Positions 43,601 to 54,376 of a DNA stretch of 64,000 nucleotides are shown here, in pieces. The DNA is from Calamus simplicifolius. Its lineage: Eukaryota; Streptophyta; Magnoliopsida; Arecales; Arecaceae. The first letter of the stretch is position 1. Each line of letters begins with the position of its first letter. Location of the stretch: assembly GCA_900491605.1 (NCBI GenBank), contig UESW01004014.1, forward strand, positions 258,266 to 322,265. Direction: 5' to 3'. The translations under genes were made by a program, and so were the position numbers. The notes beneath the pieces are model-generated. The model ran no database searches. It was given only the letters and a program-made list of their open reading frames with translations, and was not told where the DNA came from.

Positions 43601-45354
43601 GAGATAATTGGATTGAATGACTGTTTGAAGGGTGCATAATTTTTCTCCCATATGATTACCTGAAGTTATTCATCTTTAGGTTTCTTATGCTTATTCTCAA
43701 AAGACAATTTCATGGAAATAGGAGTGATAGTCTTTTAAGAATGGATTTTATATAAATTTAGTAGTTGAGAGATGATGATCATCCAACGTATCCCTCTAAT
43801 TGAAAAGGTTGGGAGAGATTTCAAGCAACATAACATTAGTGATCACATTTCTTGTTCTGTGGAGGACTGAAACTAACACACCTTTTAAAACCACAGTGCC
43901 CATAGAATATATACCTAATGGCACAAGAAGATAATTTTGAATATTTGATCCAGACAATGAGTAAAACTATCTCAATCAAATACCCATCAATTAGAAAATG
44001 AGCATTTGGAAGAAAATGGAAAGAGGAGAATTTTTCTTTAATGAGAGAGTACATAAAGGCATTTAAATTATTCCTTGATCCCAATCAACAAGCCTTGTCT
44101 TGTCTGTATGAGTTTTTTTTTTCAGGTCTTTAAGAAAGTTTTGTGTTACTTTAAAACAACATCAAACATCTAGATTTGCTCCACCCTCTTGACCAAGGCA
44201 TTGTGGACAAGAAAAGAGCATTTTTTTCAATACTTCCATAATTAAAAATATGCCAATAACATGAACAGAGAATATGCTTCTTTGTTTAGTTAATGAAAGT
44301 TGGGAAAAGGCTTAGATGAGTTAGTTGAGTTGAGTTGAGTTAATGAAGCTACCACGCATCATATTTCAAATAATATCTAGAAATGATACTTTCAAGTAGC
44401 AAATCTTATAGGCATAAGGTATTAACCACCAATACATGGTATAGATGAAGGAACACAAGCAAATACTCCTTCCTTCAATTTTATCCTTGCAAGCCTTTCT
44501 CCTTACAAGTTCTTTATCTATAATTATTCTTCTTAACTAGGCTAAGATCTCATATGATCAAAGATTCTCTTATAAAGATTGCACTTCCTCGGTGCGGTCC
44601 ATAACTCCATGGCAGGATAAAATACTACATACATGTTTCTAGAAAATTTCCATATCTAACATAGTCTCTCGTGCTACCACTCGATGACCAGACATTCTCA
44701 TCAACAACCTTCCATTTTTTCATTTAATTAGAAAGACTCCACTACTTATAGCACCAACCAGGTCTCACCATCAATCTCAGATATTCTCATCAATGATTTC
44801 ATGTTCTTCTTCAGCCAACGCTAACCAGATGGAACACATCAACGAGAGATCAAATTCAATATTTTATAAATCCATTAAAAAAAGGAAATCAAGCCCTTTG
44901 ATTGGTAAAAATGATCCAGAAAATCTCGAAACAAGGATTACGTGAACAATGACCAATTCCAACACACCGTCCAACCATCAAATCCAAGCCTTTTAACATC
45001 TTCTCCTTCAACAGCACAAGATCCAAAATTACTGGCACCAAAAGAAGAAATCATCCCGATAATCACAATCCCCGGATCGCCCCACCCCATCAAATACCAA
45101 ACCAATAGTCGAAAAAAAAGAGAGATATCCACCAACAACAACAAAATGATACACCAAAATTGGACAGAGAAGAAGAAAGATCTCACCGTCCAGATGTCAG
45201 CGGGGACGAGAATAATGATGGAGAGGGAGCAGAACCAGGCGTATCCGACAGTAAACAGCACGTATCTTGGCACGCCCGGCCCGGCGAAGTACCGCAGCGT
45301 GACCATCACCATCCCGAGGGTGAGGGGAAGCGAGATCAGATAAAAAACCCACAT
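21678..45354 (-). CDS. LMBR1 domain-containing membrane protein (LMBD2-type), 14 coding exons, 739 aa
   Basis: Multi-pass membrane protein of the LMBR1/LIMR superfamily. The animal relative LMBRD2 has been linked to receptor signalling; the plant role is not established. Exons: 45354-45187, 41228-41152, 37050-36892, 35844-35634, 35075-34989, 34877-34738, 34431-34351, 30960-30896, 30685-30510, 25493-25363, 25242-25158, 24205-23992, 22752-22646, 22196-21678. All phases join into 2220 bases. Membrane segments are seen near residues 3-22, 31-52, 66-82, 109-131, 139-161, 342-362, 389-412 and 478-496. A long charged loop (about 165-330) and a hydrophilic, acidic C-terminal tail (about 533-739) are cytosolic candidates. 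Intron 6 is GC-AG. The exon 3/4 junction keeps frame only with an unusual acceptor (see findings). Introns total 21.5 kb and are filled with LINE fragments. The length agrees with plant LMBD2-like proteins (about 730 aa). Confidence 0.92.
22646..22752 (-). CDS. LMBR1 gene exon 13
   Basis: RSWLEQGCKVGEQVIPLARN then FNSTSMDVESATVPL, the start of the hydrophilic tail. Acceptor CTGCAG, donor CTG|GTATGT. Confidence 0.9.
23080..23647 (-). mobile_element. RTE-type LINE 3' fragment in LMBR1 intron 12
   Basis: On the minus strand it ends in the tail CCCAACTA...(GAGTT)n seen here as CAACTCAACTCATC at its left edge. Upstream of the tail is the RTE reverse-transcriptase C-terminal region (the same segment as 28125-28586, inverted). 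Flanking repeats TGTTGCAAGTGCA (23067-23079) and TGTTGCGAGTGCA (23648-23660) are the target duplication with one mismatch. Confidence 0.8.
23992..24205 (-). CDS. LMBR1 gene exon 12 (last membrane span)
   Basis: RMGNIDDAVPFFGRGFNRIY leads into PLIMVIYTLLVASNFFG, the last membrane segment, and ends GFDASGIIILQK. Acceptor ATGCAG, donor AAAG|GTGAGA. Confidence 0.93.
25158..25242 (-). CDS. LMBR1 gene exon 11
   Basis: MVARYAPPISYNFLNLIHLG then GAKTIFEK. Acceptor TGCCAG, donor AAAAG|GTGACT. Confidence 0.93.
25363..25493 (-). CDS. LMBR1 gene exon 10
   Basis: VVAFVPLMYMCVCTYYSLFK and FYSLTPRQTSSVSLLMIC plus two bases of Ser. Acceptor TTTGCAG, donor CTC|GTAAGT. Confidence 0.93.
25494..30509 (-). other. 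LMBR1 intron 9 (5.0 kb)
   Basis: The largest intron, bounded by CCAG|GTAAAT and TTTGCAG on the minus strand. Apart from the LINE insertion at 28125-28586 I recognise nothing. T-rich frames near 27135-27520 are not credible genes. Confidence 0.8.
28125..28586 (+). mobile_element. RTE-type LINE 3' fragment in LMBR1 intron 9, with 15-bp target duplication
   Basis: Encodes a decayed end of an RTE reverse transcriptase; the block MRENRLRWFGHIQRRPLDAP at 28327-28386 is the typical C-terminal motif. It ends CCCCATGTAGTTGGG...(GAGTT)n. AGTGATAAAATAAAA stands on both sides (28110-28124, 28587-28601). Confidence 0.85.
30510..30685 (-). CDS. LMBR1 gene exon 9
   Basis: FLWRCILRKQLQKLLAVILG begins a membrane span, followed by LLAEATLLPSGVDLSLFSIL and VLVQ. 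Acceptor TTTGCAG, donor CCAG|GTAAAT. Confidence 0.92.
30896..30960 (-). CDS. LMBR1 gene exon 8
   Basis: A 65-bp exon coding KYVSSFRESRRGNLGPFLDV plus Met and the first base of Glu. Acceptor CTGCAG, donor ATGG|GTATTC. Confidence 0.88.
30961..34350 (-). other. LMBR1 intron 7 (3.4 kb)
   Basis: AT-rich, without recognised insertions. It contains a run of 17 C at 31887-31903, two near-repeats around 33240-33300 and 33425-33490, and a short tandem duplication near 33846-33910. Confidence 0.7.
31887..31903 (+). repeat. Poly(C) run of 17
   Basis: An uninterrupted C tract in intron 7, rare in such AT-rich DNA. On the transcribed strand it is poly(G). Confidence 0.85.
34351..34431 (-). CDS. LMBR1 gene exon 7
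   Basis: EYMTFVMEALELEDTIKNYE and HRDSNG plus two bases of Trp. Acceptor CTGCAG, donor GATG|GTTTGT. Confidence 0.9.
34738..34877 (-). CDS. LMBR1 gene exon 6 (GC donor)
   Basis: Encodes LREDPSFKPSGGRLGENDMD and LRRQLRIAREEYYRYK plus two bases of Ser. It ends AAAAG|GCAGGT, a GC-type donor required to join the next exon in frame as YK-S-EYMT. Confidence 0.9.
34989..35075 (-). CDS. LMBR1 gene exon 5
   Basis: 29 codons beginning VAQATSNQMSKRDALRPYMD, between TTTTAG and ATG|GTACTC; phase 0 at both ends. Confidence 0.9.
35634..35844 (-). CDS. LMBR1 gene exon 4
   Basis: Encodes GLAMACSNTFGLVTGAFLLG, then SEIPKSIW and KVLSHRVAKMAVKLDDAHQE. Donor GTG|GTAAAT. The natural acceptor CAACAG|AGTGG at 35847/35846 would shift the frame; AG|TGG at 35844 keeps it. 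Confidence 0.85.
35989..36054 (-). mobile_element. 66-bp RTE LINE 3'-end insertion with 18-bp target duplication
   Basis: Contains only the last bases of the LINE (minus strand: CCAACCCCATGTAGTTGGG...GAGTTGAGTTG). AAATAAAAATATCACACT is present on both sides (35971-35988, 36055-36072). It lies in LMBR1 intron 3. Confidence 0.85.
36430..36660. repeat. Unclassified dispersed repeat rich in GGTA/TACC words, intron 3
   Basis: Words such as GGTATG, ATACCA and CCAAACTGG recur here, at 35330-35420 and at 39060-39420. They look like one degenerate repeat family, but no ends could be fixed. Confidence 0.35.
36892..37050 (-). CDS. LMBR1 gene exon 3
   Basis: Completes the Trp codon and reads AVVPTIQGYEDAGDFTVKER, then a membrane span (MNLLFYIIVGSIGLIGLILL). 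Acceptor AAGCAG. The donor is taken as AAATG|GTTTGT. Confidence 0.88.
37359..37405 (+). mobile_element. 47-bp RTE LINE 3'-end insertion with 15-bp target duplication
   Basis: Reads AGCCAACCCCATGTAATTGG...(GAGTT)n. TATTATGAAGTCAAA flanks it at 37344-37358 and 37406-37420. It lies in LMBR1 intron 2. Confidence 0.85.
37511..38528 (+). mobile_element. RTE-type LINE fragment with (TTG)n-like tail in LMBR1 intron 2
   Basis: Decayed reverse transcriptase reading LFADDIILVDE at about 37729-37761 (the FADD catalytic motif), later the RWFGQ-type C-terminal motif near 38290. The tail reads CCGATCCCAACTAGTTTGGG then GTTGTTGCTGCTG. A (TA)n run at 37649-37688 sits inside it. Many stops. Confidence 0.85.
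39060..39420. repeat. Unclassified GGTATGG/GGTACGG-rich repeat in LMBR1 intron 2
   Basis: Resembles 36430-36660. Dense in GGTA and TACC words (GGTATGGTACTT, GTGGTACGGTACATC). Its class is unknown to me. Confidence 0.35.
41152..41228 (-). CDS. LMBR1 gene exon 2
   Basis: Encodes TIIGQQQGGIAFFWSWSYW and STFLLT plus two bases of Trp. Acceptor TGCAG, donor ATG|GTAATG. Too short for simple frame searches and recognised by the FFWSWSYWSTFLLTW family motif. Confidence 0.9.
41270..42911 (+). mobile_element. Longer RTE-type LINE copy in LMBR1 intron 1
   Basis: Begins within the region preceding the reverse transcriptase (NEIKERWKNYFNKLLNKNH, about 41318). It continues through a degenerate FADD-type motif (LFANDIVLID, about 42126) to the 3' tail CCGACCCCAATTAGTTTG and (TTG)n. 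It is the same family as 37511-38528, riddled with stops. The left limit is approximate. Confidence 0.8.
44298..44337 (+). mobile_element. 40-bp RTE LINE 3'-end insertion with 10-bp target duplication
   Basis: Starts AGTTGGGAAAAGGCTTAGAT and ends in GAGTT repeats. AGTTAATGAA flanks it at 44288-44297 and 44338-44347. It lies in LMBR1 intron 1. Confidence 0.8.
45187..45354 (-). CDS. LMBR1 gene exon 1 (start codon, first two membrane spans)
   Basis: Begins MWVFYLISLPLTLGMVMV and ends PADIWT at a donor ACG|GTGAGA. 56 codons, phase 0. The leader upstream on the minus strand is purine-rich. Confidence 0.93.
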
Positions 45355-46060
45355 CTCTGCTCCTCTCTCTCGACTTCTCCCGGTTCTAATTCTTCTTCTG
45401 CTCCTTCTCCTCCCCTTCTTGGCGGCGGAGCATCGAGGGTGGAACCGGTCAAAGCCGAGCGGATCCGCCGAAAGGAGAGATTGTCTTCGCCGAAGGGAAG
45501 AGTTTGGGAGGAGAGGAAAGGGTAATAGAAATTAATCGGTTATTTGGGGGTGCGCCAACTCGGGTCGACGGTGACGCCGTTCGACAGGTAGAGGGACAAG
45601 AGCTGCCCATAGAAAGGGGCCGGAGGTCCACCGAGCTGACTCGTCGAATGGCTGGCGGGCTGGATCGCAAAATTACACTGCCGCTCGGTCTCGGCTGCCA
45701 TATAATTGTTAAGATCTGTTTATTTGAAACGTCTTGGTGAACCAATGTTATGAGATCAATTGAAGGGAAAACTGACTTGACTTTAATGTCCCCTTTTTTT
45801 TTTTTGTCTTATCTACTAATCCTTCTTTTTTTATTATTTAATATAACTTTCAATTATTACCATTTTTTTAACTAGATCTATGCTTTGATTTATGCACAAA
45901 TATTCATATTTTAAGTGGTATCTTAATTTTCATAAGAATTTATCAAAATTAAATTAAACTCGTAGTCACAATCTTTATAATGAGCCTCACGAGACGAGTC
46001 CTTTAACAATTTTTATTGTTTTATACCTTGATAAATTTTCTGCCTTGAATAAAAAAATGT
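45355..46060 (-). promoter_or_regulatory. Probable 5' UTR and promoter of the LMBR1 gene
   Basis: The first 130 bases upstream of the ATG (minus strand) are GA/GAA-rich, as in many plant leaders. The DNA stays GC-rich up to about 45680 and then becomes AT-rich. No convincing TATA box was found. Frames on both strands here are not supported as genes. Confidence 0.5.
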
Positions 46061-46069
46061 AACTAAAAC

Positions 46070-49000
46070 TTTTTATTTGTATTTACTTTGTTATTGATAA
46101 AAACACTCATGATAAAAATGAAAAAGGTTGATTTTCTATCTCTATGCTTGGCATAATCACTAAATCAGCTCCATTCCTATCCTATTGAACCTCTTTCATA
46201 AGATATCCATCACTGATATTTGGTATCCATTATTATAACTTAATTATGAGTTTAAAACCTATGCCTCTCAACAATTTTAGAACTCCATTCCTAAATAAAC
46301 TCTTAGTTAATTAATCTATCAAATTTTTTATGATTTAACGTATTTCAAAAAAAATTACATTATTCTTTTTGTATTATCTTGGATATTTATTATAAAGCCA
46401 AATATACTAATTTATATTTAATTGGTGCTCTTTGTTTTATCAATTCTAACACTTTATTATCACAATTGATTAATAAGATTATATTTGACTTTACCATGGC
46501 TCTAATATAAATTTTTTAATCCTTTTTATCACTATATTAATTATATCCAAAGTAATCAACTAAACCTCTATAGTACTCTAAGATATGATAATTGGTTTAA
46601 AAGATTCTTAAGCCATGGCAGCACCATCGAAAGAAAAAAAGATAACTAGGAGTTGATTTAAGATTTAGAGAAATATTTACCTAATATGCATCAATGTAGC
46701 CCTCAATCACATCTAGATATCGAGTATAGATAAGAGTGATTAAGGATTCTCTTAAGATACTGGAATACTCTTTTTAAAACAATTCAAAAATTAATTTGGA
46801 TTCTAGATGTAGCTATATAATTTTTCTATTATATAAATAATATTAGGGTTTGTCATGTTTGCTGCATGCAGAGGAAATCTAATAATATAAAGATATTTAA
46901 TTAATTAAAAAGTTCTTGAAGGACGTTGAGATCAAAATGTGTAGAAATTAGCTTACTATCAAAATATCAAAAAATTTAAATTATTTTTTCAATAAAATGA
47001 GAAAAATAGTTAGCTATCCCTTTAGAAAAATTATTCAACTTTATCCCTAGAATTATACCAATTTTACCTAGTATTTTTCATATATCAAATTTATTAAATA
47101 GAAAAAACTTAGATACAATATCAATTGTTATTCCAAAGATTAGGATATCATTGATTTATAAGCAAAGGATTATATAATCATCATCAATGGCTGATCAGTA
47201 ATTACGAAACCAATGATAGGATAACATTATCAAATTTTACATAGCATTATCGAGATACTTATTTTCAATCATATAAGGACTTAACAAGTCTATATACCTT
47301 ATTTTTTTGCCTCTTCATAACAGAAATTATAGACTATTCTATGTATATCTCTTTTCGAGATCTTCATAGAAATGTGGTTTTTTACATCCATTTAATAAAT
47401 AATTAATTTATAGATAAAAGTAATAATAGGAAGAGTTTTAAGAGTCATGATTCTAACTAGAGGTAAATAGGTATTAAAATAATAAATGTCCTTTTGGTTG
47501 TAGCCCTTAGCTATTATTCTATCATACATTATATATTACTATGGATCCATCAAGTTGAAATTTTCTTTTAAATAATCACTTATAACATAATGGTTTAATA
47601 CCTCGAGGAAGGAAAGTGAAGGTTCAGTTTAATTTTAAATGATTGAACTAAGCTTAAAATTGATAGCTTCCTTTTAGAAAGGATCATCAAGTAATTGTTG
47701 GGAATTTTGTATGTTTATATGAATCAAATTCATATAACACGTAGTAGAAAATAAAAATAAATACGAATTTAATTCCCAAAGCCCAAGATCCTCAGGGAAC
47801 AGATTCAGTTAACAAGAAATAACACATGATTATTTTAATAGATCATACATGTGTTCTTTATTGGGATGATGCCCGATGAAGCCGGTAAACGATTTACCAC
47901 TAGCCGTCCACGCGTGGATGCATCCGGCCTCTAATGGTGATCCACGCGAAGATCTTTGGATGATGTCCTCTCAGGATTGGATGATAACCTTCTTGCGAGG
48001 GGGTACTAGCGCCTCTTTTCTTTTCTATTGATTTTCCAAATCAAAAAGGATTTCTTGATCAAGATCAAATCTTGATCCATCAAGAGAGAGAAAGGGACAT
48101 CCTAGAGAGAGAAAGGATGTTTTAGAGAGAGAAAGGAGGTGTTAGGCATCCAAGAGAGAGAAGAGAGGAGTTCGGTTTGTCTCTCGAAGGGGGTATTTCT
48201 CTCCCTTTTATACATAAAAAGGAGGTTGTGTGGTTCCATAAAAAGGAAATTTTATCACAACCACCTAACCATTCAACCTTATCAAGTTGATAACAATATC
48301 CTAATAAATTTAGGATATTTGCTATCATGATAATGTTAAGATTACAACCACCAAACCACATCCCTAAAAATTAGGAAATTGGTTATCCCATGAAACCAAC
48401 GTCGCAACCTTGAATTTGGCTTCATGAGAACGCCCCAAATCATGGGGTTCACTCCTCCATAACATGGAGATGGGTCATGTCCATCACATAGGCATGGATC
48501 CATCCTCCACGTGGCACGATCTCAGCCCTCGATTTAATTGGGTTTCCATGAATCAAATTATGCCATCATATGGACCCAATTAAATATCATATTATTAATC
48601 TCATTAATCTAAGCCATCCATCACATGGATCAAGCCTAATTAATGGATTTCATATGTACATCTCATGTACAAAAGGTCTCTCTTTTGAACAAAAAATTCT
48701 TTTCTCTATAATGAATCATATTCATCAATTTCATGTTCTCTCATTAAGATTGAGTCAAACCCAATCCTAATTTATTGGTTATCTGATTTGAATTAAGTCC
48801 AACTTAATTTCCATTTTAACTTCATCCAAAATCTTCTTAATGCGTGTGACTTACTAGGTCCCTTGACACGTTGGTAATAATCATGTCCCTAATTGACCCT
48901 AAGGATGACTTGATCAACACCTTGTCCAAGTCAATTATTTAACCAAATCAACTCTTTGATTAAGTCAAAGAATCCATGATTATAGATCATGAGCGGCCTC

Positions 49001-52000
49001 TAGCAGAGCATCATAACCACCCAAGTGTTAAGGGTTTGTTGACGTGGTCATCAACACCTGTCCATGAACGGTTACCGTACGATTCAATCCTTTCGTCACA
49101 TATTTCAGATCAATCAGTGGTATGGAATGTGTCAACCATATAATTGATCTTTGTTTACTTGTTCTCAGAAAAATTGACTCATATGAATTAGAACTTCAAA
49201 CCATTCGAATTCCAACTCAACCTTGCAAGGATTTAACAATCAATTTAATCCATCAAGTGGCCATGGGATATAACCATTTCTATCAAGGGAGACGAATCTT
49301 GTCTTGATCAAACACCATCTTCATGTGCTTCATATCATACCCAATCGACACCATATTTGCCATCCATGGCTAGAGCGACGTTTGCATGTCGTCAAAGCAT
49401 GATATTCCACACATACGGTGCAATGAAGATCTCAAGTCAAAGGATCACTCGCACCACTGTCATCAAAGATCAACTATCGACACTATATAGAATATCCATA
49501 TGGGATCTCTGTGCGGGTCATCCAATGTATCGTTACAATAACGAACATCCACACACATATCCAAGTATCTTCATACTTCAGCTTGCAAGATCAGCTGCAC
49601 ACCACAAGGGTGAAGATATGCAATGTGTGCTAGTCTCAACGGCGTTCGACAGTGTCCATCCTATCTACGCATCGACTAGGAAAGTTTAAAGAATCGAACC
49701 ATAATGTGCAATTTTGGATCTCACAATTTGTAATCTCTATTACAAATTCCATATGCACAGTTCGCATTCTTTTAGACTTTATCTCACAGAAAAAATATAT
49801 CTAATATATATATGAAAAATACTTGGATAGATAAAGAAACCAATAATTTGATTTGCATTCATAAAGAAATGTGTACAAACTAGCATCTTATCCAATTGGA
49901 TCTAGGGCACACACTAACAGTAATAACATCACCTAACAACAGGTGGAAGGTTTATTTTTAGTAAGGAAAATAAAGAATTATTCATAAAGATCTTTTTCTT
50001 TTCTTATATTTATTCATCTGCTAAGTTCCATGACTAGGTTTAGATCTCTTTCTTTTTTTAATTCATAAAGAGGCTCAGAATCATTAAGGGCTAAATAATG
50101 GTTTAGATGAGATTTTAGTTTCTAAAAGAAAATATATTTTTCAAGTAAGTAATGACTTTAACTTCAATAAGAGTGTTGCTAGAGATATTAATTATTTCAA
50201 AATTTATCACTAAAAATCTATTAATATTACTGTTTAGGGGATATTATTCCATCTACTATTTTGAAACCTATTTTTTTTTAATTTAAATTCGAGTGTTCTT
50301 GCCCTGATTAGGCATTCTTGTACTTTAAAGTATTGTAATTTTGAATTTTTATATTTTTAAAATTAAAAGTATCTTAAAATTATCTTTAAAAGGTACCCTA
50401 TTTAAGATATAACAAATTGTTAATAAGGCTCCCATGCACAAGTTCTTAAGTGCATCTAAGCTGATTAATACTAAGTTAACCATATTTATTAAAATTTAAC
50501 TTTTATCCAACTATATCATTGGAGTTACTTCATGAATAATTCCTTGCTCTTAACAAAATAGAACCGCATTATTTGAAATATATTCTCCACCTTAATTAAA
50601 CTTGAGTTTTTTTGAAGTCTTCTCTTTTTTTTGTTTTCATTCAAGTTCATGCTTCAACCTTAAAATGATAATCTATATTGGATTTTATCTTTAGTTTTGA
50701 TCAAATACACATAATAATGCTAAGAAAATTATCTATAAACATTACCAAGTAATAATTACCTCTCCAAATTGATGACTTTGTAAAATCACACACATTCCTA
50801 TGAATAAAATAGATTTATAATCCTATGAACTGGTTTAAATTGTTTGTAGGTACTCTTGGCTTGAATGCACATTTCACATTTAAAGTTTTTATTAAAATTT
50901 ACTTTAAGAATGATTTTGATAAGCTATATAATAAATTCAATCAAAGTTTATATGAGTTGCTCTACCATACCAGATATTGAAAGACTCAACTTTTAGGATA
51001 ATAAAAGATTTTTATTAATGTTATCACGAATTACACTTAGTTTGAAAAAGCCCTTAATTAGACATAATGCCTTCTTTATGATTTTTTATTATGAGTGATT
51101 ATAATCTTATTAAATTTAAAAATAACTTTATCCTCTAAATATGAAAAGGAATCTAGTAATCAGATATCCTCTAATGTTTGGGATGTATGATACTTTATGA
51201 ACTATCAAAGTCTTTTCGGATGTTATCTTTAAATTCACTTGATTTTTCTTAGTACATGTGCTGCTAAATTATTCTTAAGTATTACACCTCCTTCATTTGA
51301 TTTCTAAGAAGAGAATTAGGAGCGATTAAAATAGATATAACATTAGCTTTAAAATCAAGCCATCAATCATAAGATGGATGAATGAAGTTTATTATTAGTT
51401 TCTAAACATCCAATCTAAATGAAAGTCCGACACCATCTTCAATAATATTCACTTGATAGTAGTTCTCTACCAAAGGGCATATTAGACTAAACACAAAGCA
51501 ATAAGTCTTGTTCAGTTTCATCATTAACTTTTAACCAATTAAGTTTGGTTAGTTCATTTTGGATTTAAAAATGTTTGAAGGAAGGGTTTTGGTACATCCA
51601 ATTTTGAAAGCTCTACTTTTTTGAAGTTCTTCTCCCAAGATTTAAATTGATTCATATTAGATGGCTTAGGTTTGGTGAAATTGATTTTAGGTTTTATGCT
51701 TAAATTTAAATCATGCTCTTCTTCACTTCTAATGAAGTTAGGACCTTTATCAAGTTAAGTCATCCTACTTATGACTGAACTCTCCTAAGAAATTCAATTA
51801 AGATGGAAGAAAAGAGTAAGTTAAAGCTTAAATTTATACTTTAAAATTTGCATTCGATCAGCATAGTAATTCTAACAAGGTCCTAGAACTAAGAATCCAA
51901 ATACTAATGGGTCTAATTTTCACCATAGTATATTTTTGAACTTGGATGTTTGATCGACAAGGTTAGCATCATTGATTTCATACTTCACCTTCAGGGCTTC

Positions 52001-52150
52001 CTATAATCTCTTCCTATAATCAGATAGAGCACTAAAGATTATATGGTAACAATAAAAGTTTGTATTCAAAAATTTCTAAATGAAAACTAGAGAATTGGTT
52101 TCCTAAGGAGTTTAGTCAAGTTGGGAGGCTAGTCCTAAAGAGGATTAAAG
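46070..52150 (-). mobile_element. Very old Copia element remnant, minus strand
   Basis: Minus-strand translation gives scattered Copia landmarks amid many stops. Near 50870-50700 these are an integrase-like CEMCIQAKSTYKQFKPVHR and further YVYLIKTKD. Near 47185-47150 there is an RT-like DDDYIILCL...DILIFG, and near 46160-46090 an RNase H end. The order on the minus strand (integrase, then RT, then RNase H) is right for Copia. No LTRs were found at its limits, which are approximate. It is split by the solo LTR at 47696-49919. Confidence 0.6.
47696..49919 (-). mobile_element. Solo LTR (2.2 kb), probably Copia, with GTAAT target duplication
   Basis: Bounded by TGTTGGGAATTT and CACACTAACA, with GTAAT at 47691-47695 and 49920-49924. 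No coding region and no primer site. On the minus strand it begins TGTTAGTGTGTGCCCTAGAT. Orientation is inferred from the look of that end. It inserted into the older Copia remnant. Confidence 0.75.
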
Positions 52151-52159
52151 TTTAGGTTG

Positions 52160-54373
52160 CCCATTGGTTGAAATTAGATGTAAAGTAATGAGTCAATATT
52201 TAACTTCACTATGTTACATCATAAAGAATGTTTCATTATATTTTTAGGGTCAAATAAATTATATCCTTCTATATAAGACATTTGTAAAGTCTTGATTGAT
52301 TATTATAGGTTTCCATGCATAAGTTTATAAAATATTTAATCTTGATGTGTTAAAGTAAGTAATTAATGGCTTTTAATAATAATATATTGATTTAAAATTT
52401 TAAATTTAAATGCAATAATTTGAAATTTTGAAATTTTAATAAATCACTATTAATAAGCAAATAAAAAAACACAACTGGGTAATTATGCATTAAATAATGA
52501 AAGCATCTAAGTGTGTCAAAAATACTTTAATGTCGTCTAGGTTTCAAAACTGTTAAATGCAATAACTAAATTTCAGTACAGCATATTTGTGAGAGTTTAG
52601 GTTTTGAGTTTCTATTTGTGAAGTGTTTTAATTATAATAAGGATTATTAGTGAAGTTTTCAACATGCAATATTAAATATACTTGGATGCACTACAACTTG
52701 AATTTAAAAATAAAGAAGAGTGACTGTGATCTTAATTCATTTTGCACAATTATAGGTGTAATGAAAATTATTTATTTGAAATTTGAAAAGATATTTTAAA
52801 GTTTTTTGGCATTAATGTTAAAGCTATAGAAAAGTAATTTTGACTTGATTTGATTTTTGCACAAATTTCAAGTAGAAAATATTCAAGTTTAAAGAAACTA
52901 TTAATTTACATAATTTTCCAAGCTCCAAGTAGTTGAATTTTATTTTGAAAGTTTTCTATACAAATTCTCAGAAATAGTTTGAGATTTAAAATTAATCCGA
53001 TAATATTGATAAAATAATTTAAATCTTCTTTCAAGAAAAGGAAAAAAAAATTGTATAGTGACTTTCAAAAAGAAAGAAAAAAAAGACTATATAGCGAACT
53101 TAAAAATTGTTATACTACCAAGAAGCAAATGCTAGTAATTGCTGGAATAAACAATTTTTGTCCATAGAGTGCTAAAAAATAATTCCCAAAATTTGCTAAT
53201 TTTAAAATTTAGAAAACAAATAATTTCCAAAGTAAATAATAAGAGAGAAGAAATCAAGTATGCCTAAATTGAGTCATAAAAATATTGCTCTAAGAATGAA
53301 AATTTATTCCTTTTTTATATAGTCAACTTTGTCTTTAAGATATAATAATTCGGCTCAATCCAATCCACCTATACAGCATGGTTGTGTAAAAGTTGAACCC
53401 TAAAAGTTGGACCCAATGAACTCCTTTAATTAGTTGCCTACAATAATAAAAATTGAAGGAAAGAAGTGGAATGAATAATAATGAAAGAATGAGAAGGAAT
53501 AGGTTATAGTTTGATAGTTTTTGAATTAACAATACAATACAAGACCTATTATATTTCATACGTTGCGCATCAAGACTCAAGACATAAAGCCTATTTGTAA
53601 GTTCAATCCAAAGCCTATTAATGTTGGCACCTCATAATGGCCTGTTGCTATGTGCGCATTAAGACTTATATATAAGTTACAGTTTAAATGCTACAACTCC
53701 AACAAGAACAAGATCGAACATGCCATGCATGCACTTCACAGCCCAATGGGCATGCTTGTGATTGTCATCCCACCATCCTCAAGATCTCACTTAGGCCTTG
53801 CCTTGAATATCAATAAATAAACATTACTGCATTTAAATACTATTAACCAATCTTTAAAAATGTAAATTTTTTTAAAATAAGAAATAGTGTTAACCTTTTT
53901 AAAATATAAGTAAATAAAAATTATTTTAAAAGTTGAACTCTTTTTTAAATAAAAAAATTAAAATTTCCAACAGAAATGTGATGATTGGGTTCTGCCTTGG
54001 TTCCACTTGGTGGGCTTGCTTTTGAATAAACATAAAGCTGTTGGGCTTGCATTGAATAGCCAGCAACATTAATTTCTCATTTTCTCCAAAGGTTTCCTTG
54101 TGGTTAGTTTACTTGGCTGTGATTAATTAGGATAATTCAGGCTAACTAGTAATAAACATAGGTCATTAGGAATGCTACTTGTGATTAAGGTAATGACTTC
54201 GGGCATAACCAGCTTTCATAGTGTGATGGGCGATATGCATAAAACCCGAGAACGGAATTCATCGCCGTATGGCTGACCGGTGATTACTAGTGATTCTGGC
54301 TTCATGCAAGCGTGTTGCAACCTACAATCCAAACTAAGGATGGGTTTTTAGGGTCAGCTCAACCTTGTGGAAC
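52160..54373. other. AT-rich intergenic DNA, no gene seen
   Basis: May include the decayed left end or LTR of the old Copia remnant. No coding frame or clear repeat. Slightly GC-richer single-copy-like DNA at 53700-54370. Confidence 0.55.
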
Positions 54374-54376
54374 TTA

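Noticed and set aside
45160..45525. 121-codon plus-strand frame opposite LMBR1 exon 1
   Set aside because: Shadow of the GC-rich antisense exon and leader; no homology recognised.
49357..49689. 110-codon plus-strand frame
   Set aside because: It lies within the solo LTR 47696-49919; not a gene.
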